Shown here one piece after another: positions 11,975-23,770 of a DNA stretch of 64,000 nt. Position 1 is the first letter of the stretch. Every line of letters starts with the position of its first letter. The position numbers and the translations under genes are program-made. The stretch is from Pinus tabuliformis. Taxonomy: Eukaryota; Streptophyta; Pinopsida; Pinales; Pinaceae. The notes beneath the pieces are model-generated. The model had not been told where the DNA came from, searched no databases, and saw only the letters and a program-made list of their open reading frames with translations. Where the stretch lies: assembly GCA_031772625.1 (NCBI GenBank), contig CM062817.1, positions 949,280,327 to 949,344,326 of the forward strand. The letters are read 5' to 3'.

Positions 11975-12195
11975 AGTTCATGAGAATCAGGAGAATTTTA
12001 TATAATAGTGTGATTTGGTTCACTACACTTTACACTTTAGGATAAGAATTAGTTTCTATTTCTTAGAATATGGTTTTAACTTTTTTATAACTATGTGTGC
12101 TATAAAATATTTGATGTTTATTAAAAATGTAGAGCTTTTTACAGAGTCAGACTTTTCTTAACTCCTTAGTAGAGCTGAATAGTAAATTTTTTTGA
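11975..12195 (+). repeat. Copia 5' LTR
   Basis: Aligns along its length with 50,229-50,441 (shared runs include TATAATAGTGTGA and TTAGTTTCTATTTCTTAG). It is followed within a few bases by the primer binding site. Both ends are approximate to about 5 bases. Confidence 0.85.
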
Positions 12196-12197
12196 TA

Positions 12198-12209
12198 TGG
12201 TATCAGAAC
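12198..12209 (+). promoter_or_regulatory. Primer binding site (initiator tRNA-Met type)
   Basis: TGGTATCAGAAC closely matches the plant copia consensus TGGTATCAGAGC, which is complementary to the 3' end of initiator tRNA-Met. Its place just inside the 5' LTR sets the element's orientation as plus. Confidence 0.85.
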
Positions 12210-12255
12210 TTCAAGGCTGAGGAAGCCTGTACCTGAGTGGAGAGAGGCCAGGCGA

Positions 12256-12909
12256 CTAAGGCGGAATCAGCCTGGATTTTGAAGAGGAAATCGTGAGGGA
12301 AAAACGGCTGCATTGTCTTTGCATGCTGCGTGAAATTGTTGCCGCCTGAGAAGGCCTCGTTGGGTGCCCGAAGGTGTGTTTGATCGAGGCCAACTCTGCA
12401 TGGAGGTCGTGATCCAGCAAGAGGGACAATCCATACGCTATGCGGGTGGGAGGATCGAAGCAAGGAGGGATTGATTGAGGTCGCGCATCGGAGGGAGTGT
12501 TTTGTTTGCCAGTGTCTTTAGGGGGCGATCCACTGAACGCCATTGAAGCTAAATCTGCTCCTGAGGCAGAGGTCGCTGCGGTCTGCAAAGGAGAAGGAGA
12601 TCGTGATTGTGGCGTGGAGGTCGTGGAACAAGAAAGCTGTGTGAAGGAAGCGTGGCCAGCAGATGCATGTTGGCAAGTGTAGTGTGAGTTGCGTGGAGGT
12701 AGCGTGCTGACAGGCATTAGAAGGCTGTAAAGCAGCGTTCTCCGCTTCAATTCTTCATGAATAGTGGGCATAATCTTTAGTTCTCTAGCTGATGTTCCAG
12801 AGCATGTGAGAAATTCAGAGATGAGGTGAGCAGAAAGAATGGGAGACGTATCGCCCTTGGCTATGCGAAGAATCTCAGGCTGCAGATCTTCGTAAGGAAT
12901 CACATGCAA
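12256..12909 (-). CDS. Unrecognised 217-codon antisense reading frame in the copia leader
   Basis: An uninterrupted minus-strand frame in a GC-rich island of about 700 bp between the primer site and the CACTA insertion. It starts [20 protein letters not shown] and continues with a Ser/Thr/Pro-rich middle. No domain is recognised. The surrounding element is badly eroded, so a clean 217-codon frame is unexpected. However, high GC on the opposite strand can create chance frames, and a small captured segment is equally possible. No ancestral sense-strand gene of copia belongs at this position. Confidence 0.3.
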   Translation of the reverse strand: MHVIPYEDLQPEILRIAKGDTSPILSAHLISEFLTCSGTSARELKIMPTIHEELKRRTLLYSLLMPVSTLPPRNSHYTCQHASAGHASFTQLSCSTTSTPQSRSPSPLQTAATSASGADLASMAFSGSPPKDTGKQNTPSDARPQSIPPCFDPPTRIAYGLSLLLDHDLHAELASIKHTFGHPTRPSQAATISRSMQRQCSRFSLTISSSKSRLIPP

Positions 12910-12989
12910 GCGTTCCTTGAATGACTCAGATGTCAGCTTGCATGGAGTAAATAAAATTCAGGGGTAAAAGGAGGGGCTCATTATAGTCG

Positions 12990-13018
12990 CACTACTACAC
13001 CAAGGGCACTTTTGAAAC
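12990..13018 (+). repeat. CACTA left terminal inverted repeat
   Basis: Starts CACTACTACA and is preceded by the target duplication TCG. Pairs with 41,298-41,326. Confidence 0.85.
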
Positions 13019-13670
13019 ATTTTTTTAAGACAAAAGAAATATTTTGTCTCAAAAACTCATTTTTTATTTTATTTATTTTACATTAAAAATTAATATCAAT
13101 TGATTTGTCTTAAATATAGGTTTTAAGACAAAAATAGGTCGAGACAAAAATATTTTAAGACAAAACTTTATATTTAAGACAAAAATAGTTTAAGACAAAA
13201 ATATTTTAAGACAAAAGTAGTTTGAGACAAAAATATTTTAAGACAAAAGTTCATATTTAAAACAAAAATAATTTAATAGGAAAATATTTTGAGACAAAAA
13301 TTTATATTTAAGACAAAAATAGTTTGAGACAAAAATTTAAAGACAAAACTTTATATTTAAGACAAAAATAGCTTAACACAAAATTATTTTAAGACAAAAA
13401 CAATTTAAGACAAAATTATTTTAAGACAAAACTTTATATTTAATACAAAAGTAGTTTGAGACAAAAATTTAAAGACAAAAAATTTATATTTAAGACAAAA
13501 ATAGTTTAAGACAAAATTATTTTAAGACAAAAACAATTTAAGACAAAATTATTTTAAGGCAAAACTTTATATTTAAGACAAAAGCATTTTGAGACAAAAA
13601 TATTTTAAGACAAATCTTTATATTTAATACAATGACCACTTTAGATCAAACCTATGTTTAATACGATATT
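13019..13670. repeat. CACTA left subterminal repeat array
   Basis: Roughly 25 copies of (A/G)AGACAAAA, most inside longer phrases such as TATTTAAGACAAAAATAG and TTTGAGACAAAAAT. Nearly all read in the same direction on the plus strand. In characterised CACTA elements such arrays bind the TNPA-type protein; that role here is inferred. Confidence 0.85.
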
Positions 13671-13930
13671 TCACTTCGAATGAAAATGGAGGGCAACACT
13701 GAGTTTCAGGGTGATTTGCGCGCGCGTTCTGAACTGGAGCTCCCGTGCCCCTGCTTCCTCGGCCCCTGCAGCCCTCCGCAGGCACCCTGCCTAGCAGCCC
13801 CTGCTGCTAGGCTCTCAATCCTTCCCGGCATCCCCGCAATCGGACTCTGCCTCCCTCCTCCGGCCAGTGTTGTTGCTGGCACAACGTCCGTGTCTGGGTT
13901 TTGCGATCGCAGAGGAGCGTAGGCACGACC

Positions 13931-16403
13931 ATGAGTGCGCCTGGGGGTGGGGAGCCTTCTCCCACCCCACCAATCTCTTCAAAAGAATCATTCAGAAGAT
14001 TTCTCTCACAGAAAGGGAAGAAACATTTGATTCCAGAAGCCCCAAAATTCATCAAAAAATTGGAGGAAATTCCTAAAATCGCCCTGCCAGAAGACCAACC
14101 GATAAAAATCGCCCTAGTCTTGGCTGACAGAGGGTTGGTAGGACAATTTATGGGATTTTGTCCCTCTACAAAAACAACAGATGACTGGATCCAACGTAAC
14201 TAGAGGCCCTAGATGGAAAACAATGTGATCTGCTATGTTGTTGGAAGAGGGTATTTTATTTTCTAGTTCACCTCCAAAGAAGATCAAGATTTGGTTTTTA
14301 GAAACGGTCCGTATTTTATGGGAAATCAGGGTCTGTATCTTAATAAGTGGACCCCTGACTTTGATCCCTCAACCGATACTGCTAAAGAGGTCCCAGTCTG
14401 GGTCCGGCTTCCCAATCTTCTAATCCATTGCTGGAGCTATCACACCTTGCAGAAGATTGGAAATGGCCTAGGCCATTTCATTGACAAAGAAGATAACAAG
14501 GGCCAATATACTTACACAAGAATCTGTGTGGAAGTCGATCTGGAAGCTGGACTGCCCGAAGCGGTAAAATTACAGGCAGAGAATGGCATCACTATCAAAA
14601 ATTGGATTACGAGCAAGGATAATTTTAGGGGCGAATGTTCGCCCTTTGGCGAAATTAAGGGGTTTTAAATTTTTAGTGGGCGAATATTTTGTATCATAGT
14701 ACATTTTTACAAATCACCTCAAATAGCCCACCTTATTTTAAGGGAGAGGGTAAAAAAGGTAAATTTAGCCCTTGAAATTAGGACTTACAACCTTCCATTA
14801 GCCCATTTTCAAGAATAGGTTTTATTTAAGTGAATCCATTTTCCCATTTTCAAGAATAGGTTTTATTTAAGTGAATCCTATGGGCCAAATACCATATTTA
14901 TAAAAGAGGTATGGTAAATTAATAAAAATATAAATAAATGAGAGGTATGGTAAATAAATGAAACATTTTTTATATTTACTCCATAAGTCACCTTATATAC
15001 ATGTAAGGGTGTAAACAAATAAAAATATAAGTAAAGTGGAGGTATGGTAAATAAATAAAACGTCTTTTTATACTTACTCAAAAGGTATGGTAAATAAATA
15101 AAAATATAAATAAACTAGACGTATCGTAAATAAATAAAACCTCTTTTTATATTTAGTCCATAACCCTCGTTCTATTTATGAAGGCTCAAGAAAGAAGTTT
15201 TATTTAAGTGAATTCTATGGGCCAAATACCATATTTGTAAAAGAGGTATGGTAAATTAATAAAAATATAAATAAACCAGAGGTATGGTAAACAAATAAAA
15301 CATTTTTTTATATTTACTCCATAAGTCACCTTATATTTACGAACACTCAAAAAATGGGTTATATTTAGGTGAAACCTATGGCCAAAATACTATGGGACAA
15401 ATACCATGGACTAGATTGTTATTAATACCATGCAAAAAACCATTATTAAACCCAATATTAGAATTAATAAAAATAAAAATGGCACATGGTATTGACCCAT
15501 GGTATTCACCTGGAATGTAGCCTATTTAAATGGGGGAATTAAACCAGCATGTAGCCTATGCTAAGATTCATTAGGACTTTACAAAGTTTTATTATTTAGT
15601 GAAAGACTCGCCAAGATCTTACAAGATTTTATAATTGAGTAAAATATTCGCCATGCCTGGTGAGAGATTCGCCAAAAAATTATATATACATATTATATTA
15701 TTGATAAAATCGCCTTCCATTTTTCCTATATACCATGGAGATTCGCCCATTTATTATATTTATAAATTTAGGAGGGGTTCTTAAAATTTTCCCTGATTAC
15801 GAGCAACTACCTTTCAAATGCAGAACCTATCACGAACATGGACACTTCCAACAAAATTTCCCAAAAGCTCCAACCGGGGACAAAGTGAACAAAGAAGGAT
15901 GGAAAGAAATAAAAAAGGGCAAGGCAATCCCAAAACCGACTGACAAGAAAAATTCAAGGCCATTGGTGAATCCCCAGCCTAAACCAAAAGCCAAAGAAGT
16001 TCCAAAAGAGGGTTCTTCCTCTGGGGTAAAGACAAATGCCATTGGAACCCAAGAGGAACCAAAAGACCCGTCAAAGAAAGTGAAAGAAGCAGACACAAAG
16101 TCAACTCTTCCTCCATCAGAGGATGAACAAGGGGAAAAAGAAGAAAACGATGAGCGCATCAGTCTGGGCTCCGATTTTGAGGGAGATTCAGAAGATGGAG
16201 TCTCAGATTTAGACAGCTCGCAAGTCACTCCTATCAAGTCGGCCAGGGGTCAAAAGTCCAAGAAGAAACAGAGAGAGGAAAAAACTTATCTGGATGTTCT
16301 CCAAGTCTCTCAGAAAACGCTCAAAGGAATGATAAATACTAGATCTAGGCGCAAGCATGGTCATGCTCCAAAAGGAGCCACAACCTTCCAAGCTAGTAAA
16401 TAA
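13931..16403 (+). pseudogene. LINE A ORF1 (DUF4283-like, zinc knuckle), interrupted by a MITE
   Basis: Starts at ATG 13,931 (MSAPGGGEPSPTPP). The DUF4283-like RNA-binding region spans about 14,090-14,600, with FRNGPYFMGNQGLYLNKW near 14,296. ORF1 proteins of this type coat LINE RNA. The frame is broken by two or more stops and frameshifts and by the MITE at 14,616-15,794. It resumes with DYEQLPFKCRTYHEHGHF at about 15,795; two of the four expected knuckle ligands (second and last Cys) are replaced. A Lys/Glu/Ser-rich acidic tail follows to the stop TAA at 16,401. That stop overlaps the former ORF2 start as ATAA, where LINEs B and C have ATGA. Confidence 0.75.
14616..15794. mobile_element. 1.18-kb Mutator-like MITE inside LINE A
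   Basis: Flanked by an 11-bp direct repeat GATTACGAGCA (14,605-14,615 and 15,795-15,805), right for Mutator-like elements (usually 9-11 bp). Its ends are imperfect inverted repeats: AGGATAATTTTA on the left, and AGGGAAAATTTTA read inward from the right. Subterminal GGCGAA motifs near 14,630-14,690 recur as the complement TTCGCC near 15,610-15,750. The AT-rich middle has short direct repeats (AGAGGTATGGTAAAT several times). No coding capacity. LINE A reads correctly across the site once the insert is discounted. Confidence 0.8.
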
Positions 16404-19400
16404 GGAAATACGTCTCCTGGAATTGCAGAGGGTTAGGTAGCAGGTTGAAAGAATAAGCTCTGAAAGACATTGTAAGGATGTACTCGCTTGAAATCCTTCT
16501 CATCCAGGAGACAAAACTGGAGGACCTTCTAGTCCTCCAAGCAAGCAAAACATTCTGGCATAAAAGCCAAGGGAGAGCAGTCAGCGCTAGAGGGGCCTCT
16601 GGAGGGATTGCCTCCTTTTGGGACAACTCCAAATATAATTTGATTCACGAAGAATGTTTCCGCCATTGGCTACTCACTAAGCTCCTCCATAAAGAATCTA
16701 GCCACCAAGTAAGTATGTTTAATCTTTATGCTCCGATCTTACCATCTGAGAAAAAAATTTGTTGGGACTCGCTCCAGTCCTATCTTTTCTTGCACAACCC
16801 AGAAAATATTATTATTGCAGGTGATCTGAATGTTACGCTAGTTGTAGAAGAGAAAAAGTGGGGCTCACTGGCCAAGGACGCTGCTAGAGAATGGGTTGAA
16901 GACCTCATTTTAGATTGGGAATTGGAGGATATCAAGCCCACATATGGGAAATTCACCTGGTCAAACAAAATGATAGGCCCCAGGCACATTGCTACTCGCC
17001 TGGACTGATTTCTAGTCCAATCCTCCTTCTTGACTTGTGGTCTAATGGCCACCTCTAAAATTCTACCGAACTACACCTCTGACCATAAACCCATTCTGCT
17101 TGAGCTCTCCTTGGATGGAAATCTTGGCCCCATTCCCTTTAGATTTAGTTCTCTATGGATTCATCAAGAAGGATTCCAAGAGGTGGTCTTCGAGGCATGG
17201 AACTGGCAAGTTCATGAAGGATCCCCTTTCTTTGTGTGGGACGAAAAAATGAGGAGACTTAAAAGGGAACTCAAGGAGTGGGCTAAAAGGCTGAAAACAC
17301 CCACTGCCAAAAGAAAGGGGATGCATGACAGTTTAGCAGGCCATCAATTAACAAAGGAGAATTCTGATGTAACTCAAATCCTTCTTCAAAAAGAAGTAGA
17401 GCTGCAAAAGTATCTCCATAGAGCAAGTAGGGATGAAGAAGAGTTCTGGAGACAGAAGTCCAAAAATCTTTGGTTACAGGCGGGAGACAAAAATACAAGC
17501 TACTTCCATAAGAAAGCTGAAGCACGCAAGCACTTCAAAATAGTAAATGAAATTCACTATCAAAACACTGTGGTTAAAGATTCTAAAGGCATAAAGTGAG
17601 CAGCCCACTCCTTCTTCAAAGATCTTTACTCTTCCCCGAAAGACCCTCCTATTGATTCTCAAGCCTATCCGATTGATCTTATTCCTCACTGTGTTCAAGA
17701 TTCTAAGAATATTATGCTGATTGCTCTGATCAGTACGAATGTGATTAAAGAAGCTTTAGATTACATGGATTCGGATAAAGCCTCGGGCCCTCATGGGTTC
17801 ACTGGAAGGTTCTACCTGACTTGATGGCCTACAATTAAAAGAGACCTTCTGAGAATGATCCGTAAATCTCAGACCTGCACCAAGATTGGAGGCAATACCA
17901 ACTCGGCCTTCCTTGCCTTGATTTCGAAAGACAAAGTTGCCACCGATTTCAGCAAATTCAGGCCCATCTCTTTGTGTAATACAAGTTATAAGCTAATTAC
18001 AAAAATAATAGCCAACTGTATTAAGAAAATTCTGTCAATCATCATCCCTGAAAACCAAGGAGGATTCATAAAAGGGAGAAAGATTCTTGACAATATTGTG
18101 CTGGTGCAGGAAGCAATTCACTAAAGCTGTCATCGAAAAGAGAAAGGCATGGTGATTAAGCTAGATTTGACAAATGCCTTTCACAGGGTGAGACATGATT
18201 TCCTATTTTCTATGATGGATAAATTTGGCTTCTCAAAAGTTCTCATAACTTGGGTGAAAGCTTGCATTGCCCCCCTTGGATAGCGCCTCTGGTTAATGGT
18301 CGTTCAACGGAATTTTTCCAGGCCTCGAGGGGGCTAAGACAAGGTTTCCCTTTGTCCCCGCTTCTTTACGCCATTCAAGCTTCGGTGCTCAACTTCCAGC
18401 TAGACTACTATTAACAGATCCAAACTCTGCCAAGCCTGAGAATGGCTCACAATGTTAAAGACATAAAGCATGCCCAGTTTGCTGATGATACATTATTGCT
18501 TGGAGGAGCTAGCATAAATTCTGCTAGAACCTTCAAGAAGGAGCTGGACATTTATAGGGAGGTTTCAAGCAGCAATATTAACTATCTAAAAAGCACAATC
18601 TATGGCTAGAATTGCTCGATCAAAGATTTGACAGACATAACAAGGCTATTAGAAATGGAAAAGAACCCTGACCTAAGAGTCATTTAAGTATCTTGGGATC
18701 CCAATCTTCAAATCAAATCCTAAGGTAGCTCACTGGATGCGCCTTCTAGACAAGCTAAAAATTAGCATACAAGCTTGGGGAACCTCATGGTTGAATAATG
18801 TTGGGAAGGTAATCCTTATGAAATTTGTTCTCATAAGTCTCCCAGTTTATCAAAACTCTATTCTACTAGCCCCTAAAACCTTTATTAGTAAAGTGGATGG
18901 TCTCCTGAGAAGATTTCTGTGGGAGGGAGGGAAAAATAATTAAAGAAGGTTCCATTTAGTTAATTGGGATGCTATTAAGAAGTCATTCTTGGAAGGAGGT
19001 CTCCAAATGCGGGATCTGGTAGCCCAAAATCTTGCTTTGGGCTCCAAGCTCCTTTGGAACATTGTTTCTCGGAATCCTAGTTGGAGAAAGAGAGTTCTGT
19101 GGAAAAATTATTTTCATGGGAAACATTTGAGGTGCTTGGACTAGCCTCCTAGAATTTCCAAAGGATCACCAGTTTTCAAACTCTGTCTCACAGCTTTGAA
19201 AATTTTCTGTCATAAGCTTTATTGGATCCCAAGTAATGGGAAAAAAATAAAAATTTGGGAAGATTTGATTCTTGGAGATCAGCCCTTGAATCAGATGGAA
19301 GAACTAGAAAATATCAGAGCTTGGCTTTAGGCCAGCAATCTGGAAACCCTTTGGGACATATCCAATTGTACAAATGATGCAGAAAATCTATGGGATGGTT

Positions 19401-20662
19401 GGAATTTGGGGGAGGTCCCTCATTGGCTGGATGGTTAAGCCAATTTATTGTTGGATTTCCTCCAAGGAAAATCTCCCTTAAATGCCTCTTCTAAGGAGAA
19501 AAGAGGGTGGGGTTCTCTTTCAGGCTCTTACTCAGTAGCAGAAGGTTACAAAAGTATGATGGTTGTCCCTATCGTCCCCCCAGAGCCAACTCAATGGAAA
19601 TTTATTTGGTCTTTTCCTGCTCTCCCCAAAATTGACTTCTTTTGTTGAACTCTGGTGCATAAAAGTATCCTCACTAGAGATAACCTTAGGAAGCGCGGAA
19701 TGGAAGGTCCCTCCAGGTGCCCTCTTTCTGCATCGGATGAAGAAATAGCTAACCACCTGTTCTTATTGTGCCCCTTTGCTCAAGAAGTTTGGAAGGGTGT
19801 CCTGAGGTTAGGACTTGAAAAAATAGAGCTTCCACGAAATATTCAGGACCTGCTAAGAAACTGGGCCAAGTTATCCCCGCTTTGTCTCTCCAAAAAAAGC
19901 CTTCTCACGACTGGCTAGATGTGAATACCCAAATTCACATGTTGGAAATTGTGGTTGGAGAGGAACAACAAAATATTTAGGGAGGAGAGTTGTAACCCGG
20001 TCAGAAGTATCACTAAGATCAAAGATCTATTTGGGGAGGCCTTAGAAACCAAACCCACCATAAGAAATGGCATGATTCTAGACAGCGAGGAAGATCAATG
20101 GTTGAAAGAGCTTGTTCCAAATCATCAGAATAGATCCATTCCTCCTGCTAAAGCCCCTTCTCATTGGGAAATTCGTCTGGAAGAACAGGAATTCATCAAA
20201 TGGAGATCTGCTTTGGATGATCACTACCTATTCTTCGATGGGGCCTCTAAAGGTAACCCAAGAAAGGCGGGTGGCGGGGGAGTTATCTTAAGCCCAGGTG
20301 GCTCAACTGAGCTATGCTTTGCTTAGTGTCTGGGGCATGAAACAAACAATAGAGCAGAGGCTCTTCCTTTGTGGTAGGGTCTAAATCTGGCTATCAAAAG
20401 GAATCTCCTCTCCATCTCAGTCTTTGGAGACTCCAGACTAATTATACATGTCATGAACTCTCAAAAGATCCCTTCTCAGGTGCAGTTAGCCCCCATCCTC
20501 AAAAAAATCAGAGTATTGTTGCCCAAGTTCCACAAAATCTCCTTCTATCATGTTCTGAGGAAGTCAAACTCACAGGCGGATTTGGTAGCCAACCTAGGCT
20601 CTCTCAAGAGCAGGGAATCTCTGTTAGTAAATGATGTTGAATTGGATTGCAACATTCCTTAA
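16400..20662 (+). pseudogene. LINE A ORF2: endonuclease, reverse transcriptase, RNase H
   Basis: AP-endonuclease motifs are seen in order: SWNCRGLG near 16,415, QETK near 16,508, AGDLN near 16,818 and SDHKP near 17,070. Reverse transcriptase covers about 17,740-18,600, with FRPISLCN near 17,959, ENQGGFIKGR near 18,050 and catalytic FADD at 18,478-18,489. A zf-RVT-like region follows at about 19,550-19,830. RNase H covers about 20,220-20,620, with FFDGASKGNP, TNNRAEA and GDSRLI giving the D-E-D carboxylates. ORF2 proteins nick the target and copy the RNA there. The frame has many stops and several shifts, so it is dead. An RNase H tail is known from some plant L1 lineages. Confidence 0.85.
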
Positions 20663-21255
20663 TTTTGGAGTTGTCTAGGCCTCTATTCCTTTGAGCATTT
20701 CCCTGATTCAGATTCTCCAGACTTCGGGACCGAACCATTTTGTGTTGGTTGCTGTTAGGAAATGCGGACTCATCCACAAGGGAAAATTCAAAATGCAATC
20801 GTGGCATTTTCGATCTCTGTTCGTCGTTGGAACTCATTGCTGCATCTGGGTAGGTGCTGGGGAGTTCACGAGGGCCTCTTCAAGGCCAATTTACTGCTCT
20901 TGGCATTCTTGAACACTATATAACACTCCGCCAGACATTTCAAAAAGAAAACACAATGATTCTTGGGATGATCCGGCACTTCGGCGCGTTGGATCTCCTC
21001 TCTGCAAGCTAGGAAGCAGAGCTACATCACGGAAAGCAAAAGCAGCGGAATTTCAAGGCACCATTCTGAAACCAAATCAAGTTATTTTTCAAGCCTCTAT
21101 CTGCATTCACAGTGTAACTCATTCAGCGGACTATTCAAAAGAAAAATCTTCTTTCCCCACCGACTATAACAAGGAAATACAGGGTTTCAGTGTTAAAGTC
21201 CTCGGCAGCTGATTTGCCAAATTTTAAATAAAAACTAACCGTTTATGTCAAAAAA
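20663..21255 (+). other. LINE A 3' region and A-run
   Basis: Follows the RNase H frame and has no open frame of note. It ends in nine A residues at 21,251-21,259, read here as the remains of the LINE poly(A) tail. Confidence 0.55.
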
Positions 21256-21385
21256 AAAATGGAGAGAGGAGCGCTTAGGGTTTGATACTGCTCTGCAACT
21301 AGCAGACCTTCACAGATTGCATCGTTCTGCGATTAACCTTCAACCATAAGGCAACTACAACATAATAAGTAACAACTATCGCGCA

Positions 21386-22921
21386 ATGGAATCCCCTCAG
21401 GGGGAGGACATGATGCCGCCCCCCTCTGATACGGGAAACGGCCTGCGATAGACTAAAAATGTCAGGATGGACCATCCAGAAGATACATCAATAGAGAATG
21501 AAAATACGCCAACGAATAACAACATAAATGAAGAACCACGAGTGACGTCAAAAACCTGCAAGCTGATAGCAGTTGACAGACCCAAAATCGAGCTCCCAAG
21601 TCAGCACATCAACACTCAGATCTAGTTTATGAGGGATCATGCTTTGAAAGGAAAGTTCATAGGCCTTTGGCCAATGGAGAAAGCTTTGCACAGCTGGATC
21701 GCAGCCAAATGGAAGCCAAAAGAGCATATAACACTGCAGTTAGGGCCTAAGGGCTTCTTTACTGCCATTTTCAATTGTCTGGAGGACCGAAACCGGGTAT
21801 TGGATGGAGGACCATATTTCTTCAACGTAGCAGGGCTGTACCTAAGAGGATGGATCGAACGCTTTAACCCAAACAAGGAAGATCTGAGCTGGGCCCCGAT
21901 GTGGTTGCGCCTTTATTCTCTCCCTCTAGAGTATTGGGATGAAGACTCTTTGCGAGACATTGGGAATGGTTTAGGTGAATTCATCAAAGTGGAAGAGGAG
22001 ACAGAGATGAAGCGATACACCTCCTGTGCGTGGATCTGTGTATACATACACCTCAGCAAAGCTCTCCTGGATGCGGTAAGCCTCTACCATGATGATTATG
22101 AGTGGTTACAAATAATAGATTACGAGCATGTACCATTCCGCTGTCGAAAATGCCATGCCCTGGGACATTTATTCCGAGACTGTCCTTCCAATATGAAATC
22201 CACGAACACCCCTTCAATGGACAAATCTGACCCAGATGGGTTCACAAAAGTTCCCAATTGCAAAAAGACCCATAAAAATCCCTCCACCTCAGTCAAAAAA
22301 CCTGTCACCAGCACCTCCTTTCCTTCAACAAGCAACAGCTTTGAAATCCTGCTCCAGTCGAAGGTTGATATTTTAGATAATCAGAAACAAGTTGAAGCCA
22401 TTCCTAAGACTTCTGCCCATTCTGCTCCATCAAGCTCAAAGAAAGCCCTCACTTCTAAGCAACCCACGGACACCAAAATGCCCTCTCCCAGTAACATGCA
22501 AAAAAGGACTGCTCAAGGTATGGAGGTAGATAGCACTCAGATGCAGCTCACGATTGTAGATGATTCAGAGGTAGAGCAGGAAATAGTATAGCACATGGAA
22601 GAGGAACTGGAGAGCTTCGACATCGGAGATCTAGATATACTGGGACTTGAACAGGCTTGTAAGAAAAAGGAATATGAAAAAATTCCTGAGCGACGGCTAA
22701 AGAACTTAGAAGTAATTCTCTCAAGAGCGCAGAAGCAAAGATCATTAGGAATCCAAACTGGTAGTCAGTAGGATGGAAGAAATATCTTCAAAGACAACAA
22801 GAAACGAGGACGGAAAACTGATCTTCAGAGAACCATCCACATAGGGGAGATGCTGGTGGAATCTGGAAGATACTCCAACCTCACCAAATACTATAATTCC
22901 CTTCCCAATCATGAATCATGA
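21386..22921 (+). pseudogene. LINE B ORF1 (DUF4283-like and CCHC knuckle)
   Basis: One reading frame runs from ATG 21,386 (MESPQGEDMMPPPS) to TGA 22,919-22,921, interrupted by four stops; the longest clean run is 21,629-22,591. The DUF4283-like region has GKFIGLW, LDGGPYFFNVAGLYLRGW and LRDIGNGLGEFIKVEEE. A complete CCHC knuckle, CRKCHALGHLFRDC, is at about 22,141-22,182. A Ser/Pro/Lys-rich tail follows. The stop overlaps the ORF2 start in ATGA at 22,918. Confidence 0.75.
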
Positions 22922-23770
22922 AGCTCATCTCATGGAACATCAGAGGGTTGAACAGCCCGGGGAAGGGACGATTAATAAAGAACATGCTACAATAGGAAAA
23001 GCCTCAAATTCTCTTCTTGCAGGAGACCAAGTGTAATTCCACAACGTTGGATCAGATCCTTGCCAAAGCATGGCCAAGAAGCAAAGAAGTGGCGGTGGAA
23101 GCCATGGGAGCCTCAGGAGGGCTAGCCATCATTTGGGATGATAGAGCTATAACACTTACCAACATACATGCCAGTAAGCACTTTATTCAGGCCAAGTTTC
23201 ATTTAACAGGGACAAATGTTCATGGACACTTAACTAATGTCTACTTCCCCCAGGAGGCAACAAACAAAGTAGACACACTGAACACCCTAACTCAGATCAA
23301 CTCAGAAAGATCCCACCCACTTTGGATCACAGGAGGGGACTTCAACATGATTACAAGATTGGAGGAAAAAAGAGGATAGATCAAGCTGGACTGTGAAAGC
23401 ATGCACTTCAAAAACTACATTCATAACAACAGGCTTATAGATATGGAATTCAACAATGGAGTTTATACTTGGAACAACAAGTGTGCAGATGCCCACCAAA
23501 TTGCATCTCTGTTAGACATATTTTTGATCTCTGATAACGCAATACATCTTGGCAGGGATCTCTTGGCCTCTATATTGCCACTCTCTAGCTCGGACCATTG
23601 GCCTATTAGGCTTCACTGGCAAAGACTGGGAGACAATGTTCACAGGCCCTTTTGCTTTGAAGCCTTTTGGCTGAATCACCGCGATTTTCATAACCTGATA
23701 ACAGAGACATGGAGAAATTTCACACCACCAAAAGGTGCAAAAGTGTACAAACTCCAATGTCAACCTTTTG
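22918..23770 (+). pseudogene. LINE B ORF2, endonuclease part only
   Basis: Starts MKLISWNIRGLNSPGKGR at 22,918. AP-endonuclease motifs in order: SWNIRG, QETK (about 23,018), GGDFN (about 23,334), and SSDHWP (about 23,593). Two stop codons interrupt it. The frame ends where the 5' region of LINE C begins, so no RT remains. Confidence 0.75.

Larger units (their letters stand above)
13692..21255 (+). mobile_element. LINE A: plant L1-type retrotransposon with RNase H, near full length
   Basis: In order: a GC-rich 5' region, ORF1 (DUF4283-like plus zinc knuckle), ORF2 with AP endonuclease, reverse transcriptase, zf-RVT-like region and RNase H, then a 3' region ending in an A-run at 21,251-21,259. 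AAAATGGAG at 13,683-13,691 recurs at 21,256-21,264 as a possible target duplication, although half of it is A. The 5' region is homologous to that of LINE C (shared GCTCCCGTGCCCCTG). Without the 1.18-kb MITE inside ORF1 it is about 6.4 kb. It is inactive, with many stops and frameshifts in ORF2. Confidence 0.85.
21265..23770 (+). mobile_element. LINE B: 5' half of a second L1-type LINE
   Basis: Contains a 5' region, ORF1 (21,386-22,921) and the endonuclease part of ORF2 (22,918-23,770). It is cut off where LINE C begins. No matching 3' half was found downstream, so the rest was probably deleted. It belongs to the same broad group as LINEs A and C but has a different 5' region. ORF1 is much better preserved than LINE A ORF1. 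Confidence 0.75.

Noticed and set aside
13019-13670. Regular short repeats resembling a CRISPR array
   Set aside because: Motif spacing is irregular and there are no unique spacers. The setting is a plant CACTA subterminal region.
15830-16237. 135-codon minus-strand frame
   Set aside because: Antisense shadow of the Lys/Glu/Ser-rich LINE A ORF1 tail; its composition mirrors the sense codons.
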